Notes: generated by a model not told the origin, from the letters alone. A stretch of DNA of 64,000 bases from Homalodisca vitripennis (GCF_021130785.1 NC_060208.1:51623501-51687500); one strand, 5' to 3'; positions 45,881 through 59,810 are shown, counted from the stretch's first letter. A program made the numbers and translations.

Positions 45881-46605
45881 TCAACAAATCGTTTTTGTAT
45901 TTCACCTCATTATATAACGTACACAAACAAACACACACACTACTTTATTCAAATGTGACATTATGTAATAATTGAAAATACTGTATATACTTTAACATTC
46001 GCTTTTTTACTGAATTGTACATAAAATGAATAATTTATAATCTTTCATGGTTATAATTATAAAAATTAAAGCTAATTAATTGGAATACGAAATATATTTT
46101 ATGCTTTTAAGTTATGCCCACCTTTTTATAGTTCTATGAGTCAAAATATTTTGGTGTTTACTCCGTTCAATCATTAAAAATCCCATGGAGCGAGAAGTGT
46201 TGTCTTTAAATCTCTTATTTATAAATCTAAAATGAACTGTATCATATATTCAAAGTATTTTATATTTATAATTTGTCTTACAAAAATCATGCCTGTTGAG
46301 TGGGAAACCTTATTTTGACAATGTGTACTAAAATGGATTCAAGTAATACAAGATCTAAATTTTGTTTTTAGTTAATAATGTATTGTAACCCATTATACTT
46401 CATGAATACTATAAATGTTGCATTTAATATCAAGTCTATAAGTGTAGTAAGACAGTTAGTTTGATCAAAAAATATACAAACTAATATAATAACTAGGGAC
46501 ATTTCTGGATCAATAATTAATGTTAATGTGCATATGTAAAATGATACTTAAGTAAAGATAATAGACATTAATATAACAAGGATTATAATTTAAAATGTTA
46601 ATGTA
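45881..46605. other. AT-rich DNA, no feature seen
   Basis: No coding signal or repeat. Confidence 0.5.
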
Positions 46606-46910
46606 TTATCCATTACACTTGCTTACTTTAAGAGTGTTTCCAATGACGGGTTCAGCACAGTTTTGCAGTGAAGAGTTTAACGCCGAGCTGTGCGGCTGTA
46701 GTGATGAGCTTTGACAAAAGCAGATCGCAGCGGAAGTTGCCATTCCACGAAGCTCTGTGGCAGCTGGTATTGTGTTTCTGCCAGGACATAAATCAAAGCG
46801 TGGCTTCCAGCAACTGCCTGGGGTGCGTTCACTGAACGGTACCGGTAACATTGTTCTCGTATGTGGAACAAATACTGTACAGTACTTGTACACTGTGGAT
46901 ACATTCTAAC
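46606..46910 (-). other. GC-balanced segment with 95-codon open frame, unidentified
   Basis: This ~300-bp stretch is clearly less AT-rich than its flanks. Its minus-strand frame (46893-46606) contains SERTPGSCWKPRFDL and SSLQNCAEPVIGN, with overlap of a second frame. It may be a fragment of a transposon or an isolated exon. I recognise neither. Confidence 0.3.
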
Positions 46911-49900
46911 AATATTTACTCATTATTGTATTAATAAAAAAATATAACTAATTAACTGCTACCATGCATAGTATTCTTGGCGACTGATATTGAAGACTGT
47001 TCTTTAGTATGTGATTCTCTTTATAAGTTTTAAGTGGTACCTGAAAATACATGTGCTACAAAACCTGATTTTTAAATTTTATAAAATTTTAAACTTATTT
47101 ATTTAACATGTTAATATCACAATAAAGTACCTACTCCTTAAAAAATTCTGCAACTTTGAAAATCCATAACTCCTATTAAGCCAATAAAAAAATACAGAAT
47201 AGGTACAAACGTTCTTCTTTTAAGTATGTAGTTTCAAAGTTTTTGAATTAGTTGTTTCATGAGTTGCTACCACCAAATGACTTAAATTTTATTCAGCTCA
47301 TTCTAAGAAACTCATTCTAACCGTTATCACGCCAGCCGCGGTAAATGAGCAAAATCTTTACAATTAAACCGCTTTAAAGATAAAAGTATTAATTTTTTGT
47401 TTGCAAAATTGCCATGCCCAAGACAATGACTTGAGCTCTAAAACGTGGTAATGCTGAATGTTTTAAACCGACCGATTGAGAATTCGAGCTGTGAACCATT
47501 TTACTACTATTAAACTCGTTTAATACTATTTAATCTTAAAAATGTATGATTAAATTGAAACCCGTATGATAAATGTGGTCGTAAATATTTACCTTCGTAT
47601 TGAGAAAGCTACAGACTAATTACTTTATTATTATTAGAAAGAGAAAATTAGTACATGCAGTTTGAGAAAAGAAAAAGTTCCGGGATTGATATTTTTTCAA
47701 ATTGTAAATAAAAATATAACTTTTACCTGAGTTGTGTTGATGTAATATTATTGCTGATCAAACACAGATAAACGAACGTTTACGTTTTTGTTTCGTACTA
47801 ATCGAGCAGCAAAAAACAAACCGGCCCCTCACTCACTTTAGTTTGATGATACTTTTTGACACTATTTTCTTCACCAATGCTATCTATAATGTTACGGCTG
47901 AAATCCACCCAATTACAAGGCGTCTATCGCAATTTCGTATAAAATAGCTTTAACCTTAGGGCTCTACCCCTTGTCTTATATACATAACGATGTGATATCG
48001 ACATCCAAAGTAAAAATTTATTACGTAGGAAGTCCATTATAATTTTTATTAAAACCCATCCAATCACTATGTGTATATAGTAGTTCTGGAAAAATGAGTA
48101 TATGACCCTTGAGGCTTCGCCCTCTAGCTCTATTTGGGCCAACAAAGAGCTTGACCTCGGCATTCACTTGTAGAACGTTAATGTAAGGTTTAAGTAGGTG
48201 TATCAAGAATTCGAACGTAACCATGGTGATTAATAGAGGAAGAATGTTTATATTAACCCACTGCAATAAGTAGATTAGGAATTTCTATAAAATGTTAGGC
48301 CTTCTGTCTTTGCTATAAAAAACCAAGTAATGAAATTATCTAATTATCAATCAGCATTGAATTCCCTTTGAAAAGACATGTTACATAAGCACATTTACCT
48401 AATTTAACTATCTAAAATTAATTAAAACATCAGCAGCCATCAATCCAAATATGAAATATTTGCTATATAGGTATGTATAAAAAATGAAATGTATTTACTC
48501 TTCGTTAGATTATATTATCACCGTATTGTTCTTTTTTAAATGTTCGTTCTTAATATATTTGAAAATGTTCATCTTAAAACATTTTTTAAATTGAGTGTAT
48601 CAAAAACTATGTATCATTTTAACAATTGAACAACTGAAAATCTATAAAATTGTATTCTTATTTATATGTTATACAACTTTGATTCTACCATAAGCATATG
48701 CATGGAGAAGTATATTTTAATTGATGTTTAATTGAAAATTACATTTGTCTTCTTTTCCAATATAAACTTTGTGCATTACCTTATAATCTAGCTGCACTTT
48801 ATTCCTAAAGTTACATATTTACGGGATAGATAATTATTGGTAAAATTATTATTATTTAAAATAACAAGCTTTAATGCTGTGACCAGTAGTTTATTATTTT
48901 TAATTCAAAACTTAATTAATCATAAATAAATAATGATTAACTATGAATGATATGCTAATTTTTTATTTACCAGAGTAATAAAAGAATAGGAAACCAATAA
49001 TGCATAAAACTATACATTCATACGGTACATGTTATAAAGTTTTTGTTTCGTAATTGAAATCGAATCATTTGGGCGCATCTGAGCTGCACAGCTAGTAATG
49101 TTGTTTGAGTCGAATTGGAAAGTTCTAAAACGATCCAACCCCATGTTTACAGTGTAAGGTTGATGTTTACATGATACACTCGTATGTTCCATATGTGTTT
49201 ATGAAATGCAGTCCAGTGTTGATCCTGGTGTTGCCCAAACAGACACTCTACCCCGGAATGTCGACATTGCCAATTGTGTCAGTGCGAGTTATTATGGTGT
49301 TAGCCCCTGGAGCATAGGGATACAGTGACTGTTTGGCCTTGAATACACAGAAATGTTTTTCTAAGCCAACACAACCAATACATTAACTACTTTAAGACTT
49401 TGTATACAGATGAAAACGATCACCTGTAAACTCATGAACTACTAATTGGCACCGGCGGTTTCAAGAGTTGTATTTGGAGTTCCATAATCGTATTTCAACT
49501 TACACTACTACGTGTCAGCCTTGCTGTATACTGAGTAACGTGAATGGGGATGTCCCTTCCTAATAGTGCGCTGGTAATTAGTATTACCATCATAATCGTT
49601 ACTGAGTCGCAGTCCTGTATACATACCACAGATCCAGTAAATAAAAGGTTTCAATTAAAATACAATTGAATTCCTACAAATGTTTAGAATATTCACAATG
49701 ATGTAATTGGTTCACTGATCAAATGAAACAGGATTCTGACTGAAAAATGAAATGTTTCACTCTGCATCACGACGTTGTTTTTCAAATCACGATCACGCCG
49801 CGTTGCTGAAGAACTGATATGTGCTATCAAATTCTTCGTCTTAGAGTTGATAGAAGTAACCAATTGTCATCATTCAAGACTCATAAATTTTGGAATGGGA

Positions 49901-52900
49901 CTGTTTTATTGGGCTTTGGGGTCATGTTAGGTGAAGTTATGTGCAAATTTCCCTTAAGTTTTATCATTAGCACAATTTAAATGGACATTTTTGTATATGA
50001 AATATAACCTAAAATGCTTAACGGCATAATCTACTATTGAGTCACAACGAAACACTTAGTATTATTTATTCTTCTAGTGATTTACTTACTAGATGAAACT
50101 TTCTGTACTGGCTGGTCTGCTGCTATATTGTAAAGTGGCATAACATGTTTGAGCGTTGTGTAATTTGGAATCTCCGAATGTCCATTTGGTGAGAGACACA
50201 AAACCACTCTAAACAGGTCTTTTTTCTACGGTTGAAATATTCTTCATGTATATCCACCCCAGGATATGACACAGGGTTTTGTGATGAGGTGTTATCTTAC
50301 TGATGCAATAAAACTAGAGGATAAATTGTACAACAGCTAATATACGATGAGGCGCGCAACTTATACAAAAGCAAAACAACGATAGTTGCAGCGATGTGGT
50401 CATGAAACACTTGTGGTTTGACACGTAAAGTACGTGATAACGATGAGAAGTGCGCGTATACGGAGCCGATAGGTCAATAACAATCTTCATCCTCAAGATC
50501 ACAGGAATTCATAAAATAACAGACATAGGTCATGGTTGTAACAGTAGCGGCTTTTCTTTACTACTGGTGAAGGCTATACTAGTATTACACGTCCAATAAG
50601 TTTAGTATAGTGTTATATTTAAGGTTCATTTACAAAACAAGTTTTAATTTGATTTTATTTCATATATTTAAATAATTAAAGTATTTATTTTTGCTTAAAA
50701 TATTATTATTTTATTTCTTATCCATTTAAGTAGAACGGAATAAAAAAATCACACAAACCTACTGAAAACTAAAAAGATGGGATATAAATGTGTACACGAT
50801 AGTCATTTCTACCGCTGAAAACCTTAATTATTGCAATAAAAATGGGCTGGTAATACAATGGTTTAATATAACACAATATTAAATTATTGTATATAAAAGC
50901 ACATACTGCGTTATAAGCTCTAAACAAAAAAAATAAATTATTTGCTTTGTGTTTTCATTTTGTTCTAACTTTGCGTTTCCAGCAAATTTATTTAACATTC
51001 TGATAATTGCGTTTCATGCTATATATTGATGGATTACATCTGAATTATTGTTCCTAACGTATGATTAAATTAGTCACAGGTTGCATTTGTAAAAGTCATT
51101 TACACCCTAAAATTTTAATTATTTATGCCGAATATGAATAAAAATGTTTTTACAACAGAATCAAAGTTATGGTAAGGAACTCTGATTTTAAGACAGATTA
51201 ACATGACTCTCTTAACTAAGGTTTTTATGTATGACAGCCTTGGGAAGAATTATTATATTGCAACATCCTCATGTCCTGTATGTGAAGCATAACAAAGTAA
51301 TGAGATATGTTTTTAAATAAATTTGATTTTCTATATTCACTTGCATCTCACAATAGACATTTTCCAAAAAATATCTTTAACTAACAAATTGTTATTATTG
51401 TTGTCTTTAAAAATTTAAAAACTCGCATTATAACAATCCAATTATAAGAAATACTAAAATAGTACAGTTCTTATATCATTCTTACAAAACGCTGTTGATA
51501 AAGTTGGCAACACTGAATGAAGAATGCAGCGTGAAGTTGAAATAACACTGTTTAGGTTGGCAGCACTGAGTGGATTGTTTACTGTTGGAGCTACTGAATT
51601 ACACAAGTCCATTGAAACCTCATAGAAATAGCTTGGAATGTTCTGGTCCACATCTGGCTCACGCAGTAATACCAACCACCACTGTGATAGGTTAATGCAC
51701 CATTCATGAATCTAGTTTAGTATTAATACAATTACCATATTAACTATAACAAAGTTACCTACATTAAGCTACTAATAGTGTTATAACCTTGTATAATATA
51801 CAAAAATAATAGGAGAGAGAAAAGTATTACTAAAATACTAGTATTTTAAGATGCAACAAAACACGATGCACTCATTAATAATAATTTTTTAAAGACCACT
51901 AGACGATTTTCCTACCGTAGTCTCTGTGGACAGGTGTGCCATAGCCAGTTTTTTAAAAAAGATGCCAAGAATTCCTAGGATAAAAGATGACCATTGAAAG
52001 ATCTCATCTCTGTAACTTCTGAGTGTATGTATCACTGAGCGTCTGACTACCGCTCACAATTAGAGGGTCGAAGCGCTAATATTGGAGATCTATTCAACAT
52101 GAATGCCAATCCCAGTTGAATACGTTAAGAGATTTCTACATATTGGAACTTAATGAATGAGTTTTGGTTGTGTTGCACGTGTTATCAATACATATGGCAA
52201 CGAATCATCAATCAGGCAACAACACTTTATATAGAATCCCTTGTGTAAAAACATTTTAAGTGGACCAACTTCCAATTTGGAGACATAGTATATTTATTTT
52301 ATTTTGAAATAACTATATAAAGTAATTTTAAACAGCTATATCCTCATAGCTGTTGTCTTTATTGACTCTAAGTACAACACTCTGAGTTTTGAAATTCGAT
52401 GTAATAAATACAGTTATTGTATTAAAATGTGTTCCGAATGGAAATATAAATTTCGATACTCGAACGTTTGACTTCAAACTTTACAAACACTTTTCACCTT
52501 ACTAAAAAGCAATTAAATCAATATTTAAACTTGGACTTTTGTTTTTGAATAATTTTGCTGATGTTTGATATGCGTTCATCCCACCAGGTAAAGATTATAA
52601 TCACGCATAGGGTATTAAGTGCACAAATTGTTTGTATAGACATACTTTTTCTGTTTTTTAATGACTTCGGTTAAATCAGTCATAATTAATTATTTTATGT
52701 ATCCTGATATCAATTAACAGTTGGTTCACCAGCTGATTGCTTTGAAGAAAACTCACTTTCAGATGGTAGATTAATCTATTAGTACAAAAAATTGAAACTG
52801 TTATTGATAAAATGTTCGATATAATATTTCTACAGCTATGCAAAGGAGGAATTGCAGCTTGCTGGTTGAGCTTTAAGTCATTCGAGTGGCCGTAAAATAT

Positions 52901-53630
52901 TTAATTTCTATTTAGTCTGTCTGTTTTGCACTATATGTCGAAAAAATGATCTATTAATTTAAAACGTATATGAAGCTTCATTTAATAATAAGGAACATTG
53001 AGTTCGATGATGGAACAAGTAATTCCATGGGTTTGTCTTACCGTAGGCGAATATTTTTACAATGGACATATGGGTAACAATGGTGACAAAGAGAAAATTA
53101 GCTTAATAAATAAATGTGTAAATAAACTGAGTACAATCAATATGTAAACTGAGTGGGAAGCCAATTTTTAAGTCGGTTATAAGATTTAATTTCAGCGTAG
53201 TTCTACTACCCTCCTTAGCTAGGAAAAACATTTATTATTTAAACACTGCTATGAAACGTAACGTAATGAACAAATATTTGAACGAATGATGTAGTAAGAT
53301 ATCCCGAGAAACGTTTCATCCGTAGACTTTACATTTTACATGAAGCTTAATTTTTATATAAACAAGAAGGTGTTCCATTGCGGTGCGTATCCACCTATGG
53401 AATTTGGCTGAGTGTAATTTTTGTACCAATTTCTGTTCTGTATGATTGATTGTATGTCTGTCTATCGTCCAGCAGACATTTCGAGATTGAAATTAGTTAT
53501 ATACTCGTATTTGAAAATGTGAATGCAATCTCGCGAAGCATGTTACGGGAAATGTGATGTGGCGTACTCCTCCTACCTTGTAATATGATAAGATTGTACA
53601 TAAGTGTTTGATACTTTACGTATTTTGGCT
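46911..53630. other. Long gene-poor AT-rich stretch
   Basis: About 6.7 kb with no credible gene. Slightly GC-richer islands occur at 47925-48180, 49200-49630 and 51480-51680, but their open frames (e.g. 47924-48163, 51454-51675) have no recognisable motifs. No tandem array and no transposon border were seen. Confidence 0.5.
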
Positions 53631-53639
53631 CTGACAATT

Positions 53640-53940
53640 TTTGACAGAACTAACTTCGAGATATAAACTGAGGCGTAGCTACCTAGCCTCACACCGTGTC
53701 TGCCCAGTGGGACTGTTGCTGTTCTTTCGAAGCCGCGTTTACACCGGAGTTGACGTTATGTTTACGATAATTTACAAGACAACTCTTATTGCGTTGACAA
53801 CAAAATTGTCCGTATCTGCAACAATTTGTGTTTTCTATCGAGAGAGTTGGTAAATGTAAAAGAATTGCAACATTGTCTACAACAGTTGTCGAAAAAGGTT
53901 TCAGTACTCATTCGTTGTTGCAAACGTTCCCAGGTAATCC
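53640..53940. other. Probable old repeat fragment
   Basis: 'ccgcgtttacaccggagttgac' (split by a few bases from further 'acaa.ttgt' motifs) followed by several 'caaca(a/g)ttgt' variants resembles decayed DNA-transposon or MITE sequence. Two short overlapping frames cover it (53641-53853, 53826-54032), neither protein-like. Confidence 0.25.
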
Positions 53941-54299
53941 ATCTCATAAATTACAACCACAGGGTTCTTTTTGAGGAACCCTGCTTCTTCCACTCATCAC
54001 AACCACTCAGTTGCTACCTATTGTCACAGTAGTTCGTGAAAGTCGAAGCTTTTGAAGTTAATCCCTGTGAGTCCAGTTATTAGTTAGAGAACAGGTGGTA
54101 GCACTGATAGAACTAGCTAAAGAAAACCTGTTCGCTAGGACCAAAATCTACCATCTAAGTTCCATGACAAAATAAATAAGCACAACACCCTAACTTGCCA
54201 TCTGACCTGTAAATACTCTTCACCTGATTTTTTTGATTCTCTTTGGACAAGAAGATTATGAATTACACCAAGTCCCTTAAGGACTTTTGCACTGCTTCC

Positions 54300-54565
54300 G
54301 GAGTGACAGGATATTCAGGATAGGTAAGGTTGGGGCTAGGGGCCGCCTCCTATTGAGAGCCATGAGGAAGAATTTAGGGCACTAAAGTCATGTCCCCTCG
54401 AATGAAGAGGAGACCAGCTCTGAAGCAACCTCTCCAGTCAAAGCAGGCAGGGGTGGCACACCCTTGTTGAGGCTAGCAAGAACCTCTGATACTTAGGGAA
54501 CGAACCCCACCAACTCCAACAGTAATATATTCCCTTCGGCTCATTCGAACCTAAAAGCACTCGCA
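54300..54565. other. GC-richer segment, unidentified
   Basis: 'ggggctaggggccgcctcc', 'atgtcccctcgaatgaagagg' and 'caggcaggggtggcacacc' stand out from the AT-rich background. There is no open frame of note. It may be a retroelement UTR fragment; nothing more can be said. Confidence 0.3.
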
Positions 54566-55900
54566 GACATTCTTACATATAGCATTAAAAACTTTCAATG
54601 TATTTTTAGAAACAACGAAATGGAATATCTCTAAGAATACTAACGCTTGTGTGATCATTAACGAAACTCTCACTAACCATTTTCACTATATGAGAAAAAT
54701 ATATAAGTTACTATAGAAGACAATACGTCTTAGCTTTATTTTATAAACATTTTGCTTTAAGTATTATTTGGTTGAACTAACAAATATTCAATTACTTACT
54801 ATTACTCTGAAAAATGTCATAGTGCAGTGAGGTTATATGGTGAAATTATACAGTGTTATCTGTTTGTGAATGCTAGTTACACATTTTACGAAAAAAGTCT
54901 TTGTGCTTTTCAGTTCGTGATTTATTTCTTTCATCATATCGACATCTATCAGTTAAATCTATAACTATATATACGGCTAATAGTTTGTTTGCATTATTTT
55001 CTAAAATGTAAATGTGTATGTAACGCAACCTCGTAGAAATCTACAAGGAAGAAACATCAAATTAATACTTAAAAAACAAGTACTTCATTCCTTTGAATCA
55101 TTGCCAAAAAATATAAAGTTGATGTTAAACGTACTTGTTAAGTAGTAACCGCAGCTTTTATGTACGTATGAAGTGATTAAGAGCAATCCATACAGAAGTT
55201 AATTAAACCTCAACTTTGAGGTTAGAAGATAGAATATAGTTTTATAAACCTAGGTTTAAAACCATTAATATTTGTTCTATTATTGTTCCTAAAGAAGAAA
55301 AATTAATCCATTTTTAGTTTTATCACTTGGACTCACTATAGTAAATCATTAAAACCGGTGTGAGTTTTCAATATCTTATTGACAAAAGAAACGAACCATA
55401 AAATTTAAAGTAATTAATTTGTAATTGTCGAATTCAAACTTCATTGGAAAAGGTTACTAATCCTTTGTGATCCTAAAGGATGTTAATTGTCATACTGAAA
55501 CGGTCACCGGCTGTACGGAATGTTACTGTTACACGCAATTTGTGAAAAGACACCACGGGTGCTTACGCGTGGCAGGTGTTAGCTTTGATTCATTGATGAA
55601 CAAGCGTTCAACGTGACAAGCTGGACATTTACCCACATTATTGCCTGACCTATTCCAATAACAAACGTAATTAGCAAATTTCAATTGCTATCGTTAAGGG
55701 TATGACATTACCTGATGCTTCGTTATATATTTTAAAAATATGTATCTTATCTTAAATCTTTTCAACATTGCCAGTAGTATAAACAGAAGATGTGATTAGT
55801 AGTGGGAGAAGAAAGAAAAGGAATTTTCTTTGCAAAACAGAGCTTATTTAAACTACTAATTTCATAATTTTTCAATATTTGATTTTTGTAAGGAGAGTCC
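54566..55900. other. AT-rich DNA, no feature seen
   Basis: No gene or array. A GC-balanced patch at 55495-55665 is unexplained. Confidence 0.5.
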
Positions 55901-55904
55901 GATC

Positions 55905-56220
55905 CCCTTTTAAGCCTTACTCGGCCATTATGCATGGGACGCTACTCTGTGTGAGAATCATATCAAGCAGAATAAGCAGGAGATTCGATTCAGTACAAGA
56001 TCGATGGTACTGATGAATGTGCTATGGCCACAGATCTGCGCTCTCTCTCACTCCGATCCAAAGTCTGACGTGTTAGAACGTGCAGTTATCGGCCCCCTCA
56101 CGGCAGTGCAATCAAATTAGTCTACGTACTACGTGGGCTCGCTCTTCTCACTCATCTGCAGCATTGTGTGTTATCTTTTCCCACACCATGTCCACGCATC
56201 TGCCTTACAGAATCTGACAG
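55905..56220 (+). promoter_or_regulatory. Weak candidate non-coding exon ending in a splice donor
   Basis: GC-balanced segment ending at TCTGACAG|GTAACT (56220/56221), a good 5' splice-site match. The only ATG near its end (about 56188) is closed by a stop before the donor. With no matching acceptor or coding exon found, this is only a hint. Confidence 0.2.
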
Positions 56221-56338
56221 GTAACTTCCGTCAGCATTTGACAAAATATTTATTGAAACAAGAAAGAGCATCTTTAATAACTTTACACTTCCTTGAATTT
56301 AAAATAATAAGCCACATATCGGGATTGCCCTATTAAAA

Positions 56339-56581
56339 ATGAAGACACGCATTAAAAAAACTGATGTTTATAATGTACTTTTTAGCTTAATAACAAATAA
56401 ATTAACGAGGAATTTCCCACCTTTGACGGAAAATCCTTCCAAGAACATTAGTATTATCACCGCAGACGGCTCAGCGTACAATGTGCTGGATAATTCTAGA
56501 GTTAAAAAGGTCACAGGTAAAAACCAAGGAAAAATACATGGAGTGATGGATAGGCCTGGATGTGAATCTTTTGGTTTTTAA
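56339..56581 (+). CDS. Unassigned 80-codon open frame
   Basis: ATG at 56339; a basic product (MKTRIKKTDVYNVLFS...) of 80 residues with no recognisable domain. An internal CAG|GTAAAA near 56516 could act as a splice donor, so part of it might belong to a spliced transcript. Equally it may be chance. Confidence 0.18.
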   Translation: MKTRIKKTDVYNVLFSLITNKLTRNFPPLTENPSKNISIITADGSAYNVLDNSRVKKVTGKNQGKIHGVMDRPGCESFGF

Positions 56582-56584
56582 ATT

Positions 56585-57010
56585 GTAGCTCCGACCGAGT
56601 TCACTACCGTCCGCAGGTAGTCACAGATCTCCTAAAGAGAAGTGAGGTGGTAGACTAACAGCCTCAGCGTCGCACCTTTCCAACCAGTCCTGGACAATCG
56701 AAACAGCTAGTCACCTAAATCAGCTAGCCACGGCATGCCAATCGATCGTCACCATCGATGTATATACATCACCGATCGTAGCCTCAGGGACCACAAAATT
56801 GTCCACCGCCTGCCGTTAACATCCGGTATGCCGAGCCGCCGCGCCGGGCCATTGCCCATTAGGAGTTGTCTTACCCCTCGGCAAAAATTTGCCTCGGCAA
56901 AATTCTCGTTGTTAAAAACCACTACTTTTGTTGTTACACAAAATATGTCTATTACTTTTAGATGTGTTGAAATAGGACCGGCCTTAGCTTGTGTGAGGTC
57001 TAATGAGACT
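56585..57010. other. GC-richer segment upstream of the SINE, unidentified
   Basis: Contains 'gccgagccgccgcgccggg' and a local hairpin cctcggcaaaaatttgcctcgg-like repeat near 56876-56900 (a direct 'cctcggcaaaa' pair). Open frames on both strands overlap. No assignment possible. Confidence 0.3.
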
Positions 57011-57015
57011 TTTAC

Positions 57016-57246
57016 CGCGTTGGCCAATGGCGCAGTGTAGCGGGATCAAGCAACTTCGAGCGTGGTTGCTGCTTGGATGGGTGACCGCTGAGCGATCCTG
57101 TGCTTGCAAACAGCTCGCCTTCCAGGCCTTTGGTGGTGGTTCGGAAGTCACCTTTAAGCCGTTGGTCCCCAGGTTAAGTGTTAGACAGGGCTTCTTAGCC
57201 CCAACTTCGCCTGGTAAATAAGACATCTCTTATTTACTTTTACTTT
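57016..57246 (+). mobile_element. SINE with 5S-rRNA-like head (SINE3-type candidate)
   Basis: The head at about 57045-57090 (ATCAAGCAACTTCGAGCG, then GCTTGGATGGGTGACCGC) closely follows the 3' half of animal 5S rRNA, including the AAGCA..GTCG and CTTGGATGGGTGACCGC stretches that contain the internal RNA polymerase III promoter. The middle (57100-57170) is unrelated. The 3' part (57171-57246, 'aggttaagtgttag' then 'cttcttagcc' and 'cctggtaaataagac') is shared with the tail fragments at 12350 and 20819, ending in (tttac)n. 'acttttac' at 57008-57015 and in the tail could be a target duplication, but the tail repeats make that uncertain. It encodes no protein and depends on a LINE. Confidence 0.75.
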
Positions 57247-59370
57247 GCCTCTTAATTTGGCACGCAAATTGAACTGTCTCTTCTCAACTACTGAAATTAT
57301 GACTATACATGACGTAAACGCTATATGAAACGTAGACAATGAAAACATGTTATAATATTAACAATACTTATATATTAAACGCAATTAGAAAATTAATTTT
57401 AATTTTCCTGCTTAATATTCTTTGGTGTTTTTATATAACTGTTGTGATTTTTCAGTTCTAAGTAAATAACATAAATTCTAACCACTATTAGTTATGTTTT
57501 TATCGGTTTATTGCTGTCTGAAATACTGTAAAATGTAAAGTAATGAGATGAAACATTTCTATATTATGTAAATTTACATTTTATTAAACATTATATCCAG
57601 TCTTTCTCAAGAACTTTACTGGCTGGTTTTAAATCACTTTATACAACTGAATACTGTGTTTATGTAGCCTATACTAATATACAAACTAATGACACTATCA
57701 TGGTAGACTGTTTTTACATTTTGTCATAATAGTGGTACGGATTATCAAAAGTCTGTTTATTAATATTTTCAAATTCATCTGGCAAATTTTAATTTGTTTG
57801 TATGCGTAGCCTCCTTAAGAGTCGATTCCCTGAGTGCGAGGCGCTGTGTTGTAATGTTAAAAAAGTGCTCGATAGATTATCATATCTGAGATCATTAAAA
57901 ATAAGTATGAAAACGTCAGTTATTTTAAAAACAAAAAGTTTTGTTAAAGTGTTACTGATTCCACTGAAAGATTGTAAATGTCCACAAAATCCTGTTGCCT
58001 TCATAAAATTTTTTACAATAATGTCCCTAGTTATCTGTTAAGGTTACAAATAAAACATATTTACTGCAATTAACTCAATGGTGTAGTATGTTAAAAACAC
58101 CGATTGAATGAAATTGCTAAATAAAGGCAGTCAATAACATATAAAATTTCTCATTGCAATAGTTGGACAATAATACCACTCGATTGTATGTACGTTTACA
58201 AAGCTCCTGTAAAAGAATGAAACAGGTGGTGATATTGCAACATCTTTGTTTTTAAGTAACCCTTTCAATTCAGCATAAAAGTTCAGCAATTAAAATATTC
58301 GGGGTTCGTAAATCTACAACATTTCCAGAAGTCTCGTTAAAGTCAAAATATATTTAGAATAAAGATATAACTTAATTATTATTTTTTCAAATACTACAAG
58401 CACAAACATAAATTAGAAACCTGAATGATATAAATGAGAATATATGTACTATTCTGTTTTAACTGATGTTTTAACAACGCAAATGTTTCATGAGAGAGAA
58501 GCTCCTCCACTCGGATCCTGTAATATGGCTGTGTGTTTTATTCAAGCTGTGACTTACTCACTCCCAATAGCCAAAATAATCCCATGATAAGATTAAAACA
58601 CAATTCAAGTATTAATTCTTGTTAAAAGAAAGCATATCAATAAATCCATCGTCAAAATTCATATATAGCACGACAAATTCAACCCAGGCATCACTTCCAG
58701 TTGAATGGCTCAGAATTATCCAATCTTTCCAGTAAAAATAAAACACAATAGAACTGATTTTGGAGAGTTTTAACACGAGCATCCAGTTAAAAAGCTATAG
58801 TTACCAAGCTGGTTTTTCTAGTGACAATATACACATTATTAGTGCTACACAACAATTACAATTACAACACGGTCATCACTTTACAGTAGAATGGGCCACT
58901 ATTATCCAGATTCATCGAAAAAAAAAAACATGTAGCCTTGTTTAATTTCAACACGTTCATGTTGTGTTTGTCACATAAATTCGTACAGACTATTTAACGT
59001 TGGAGATTTGATTACTTTTTCAAACATAAAAGTGAATAAAAATGTAATAACGTTTTTCGATATAGAAGTAGTTTCGTGTGTAAGGTACCTTTGCGTTTAA
59101 TGTTTTTTGTTACATACCAATATGTATGGAATACCGAGAGATATTTGAAGTTTTGATTGACCTTTGATTCTCGTAATATAGAGTAGTGTAGACTCATCTC
59201 CTTATCATTCATGTTAAATGCTACACACTTAAAATTAGTTAAAATTCACAATCTTGATAAGAAGAAGGATTTTTGAACAAAACTATAAATTGATTATACA
59301 GCAAACGGTATCCAATTTTAATTTAGACGAAGTCTTGTTACACAATGTTCAATGTGTTATAGTTACCAAT
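57247..59370. other. AT-rich DNA, no firm feature
   Basis: A 79-codon plus-strand frame at 57802-58041 (basic, Cys-containing) has no recognisable motif and is not called. No repeat array. Confidence 0.5.
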
Positions 59371-59374
59371 GGCT

Positions 59375-59800
59375 AAAGCATTCAGAGAAAACTGATAAGT
59401 CCTAAGGTTTCATCTAAAAAGTAAAGGATTATTCAGAGATTATATTATTCAATCTGCAAAACAAAATCATATTAAAAAATAACTGATGTTATAATTTTTG
59501 AAGTGAAAGATTTATTCAGAGAAGAGTGATAAGGTATAATGTTGCACCACAAAAGAAAGACATATTCAGGGAGAGATGATAGGTTCTAATGTTTCAAAGC
59601 AAAGAAATATTTAGAGAGAACTGATCTACAAAAGAAAGACACATTCAGAGATAACTTTTTAAGTCAATACGATTATTCAGAGGGGAATGATACGTTATGA
59701 CATTTCATCTACAAAGCAAAGGCACATTGAGTGAGAACTGATGTCAAAGGTTTATTCTGACAGACATGATGTTATTGATTTATTCGACTAGATCGAAAGC
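59375..59800. repeat. Degenerate ~50-60-bp repeat next to the satellite
   Basis: 'attcagagagaactgat' and variants (ttcagagaagagtgat, ttcagggagagatgat, tttagagagaactgat, ttcagaggggaatgat) recur at about 50-60-bp spacing, mixed with 'caaaagaaagacatattcag'. Much more diverged than the adjoining satellite and probably an unrelated older array. Confidence 0.7.
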
Positions 59801-59810
59801 AATACGCTAT

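Noticed and set aside
57045..57090. A genuine 5S rRNA gene
   Set aside because: Only the 3' half of 5S is similar, the 5' half does not match, and the sequence continues into a SINE tail shared with other loci.
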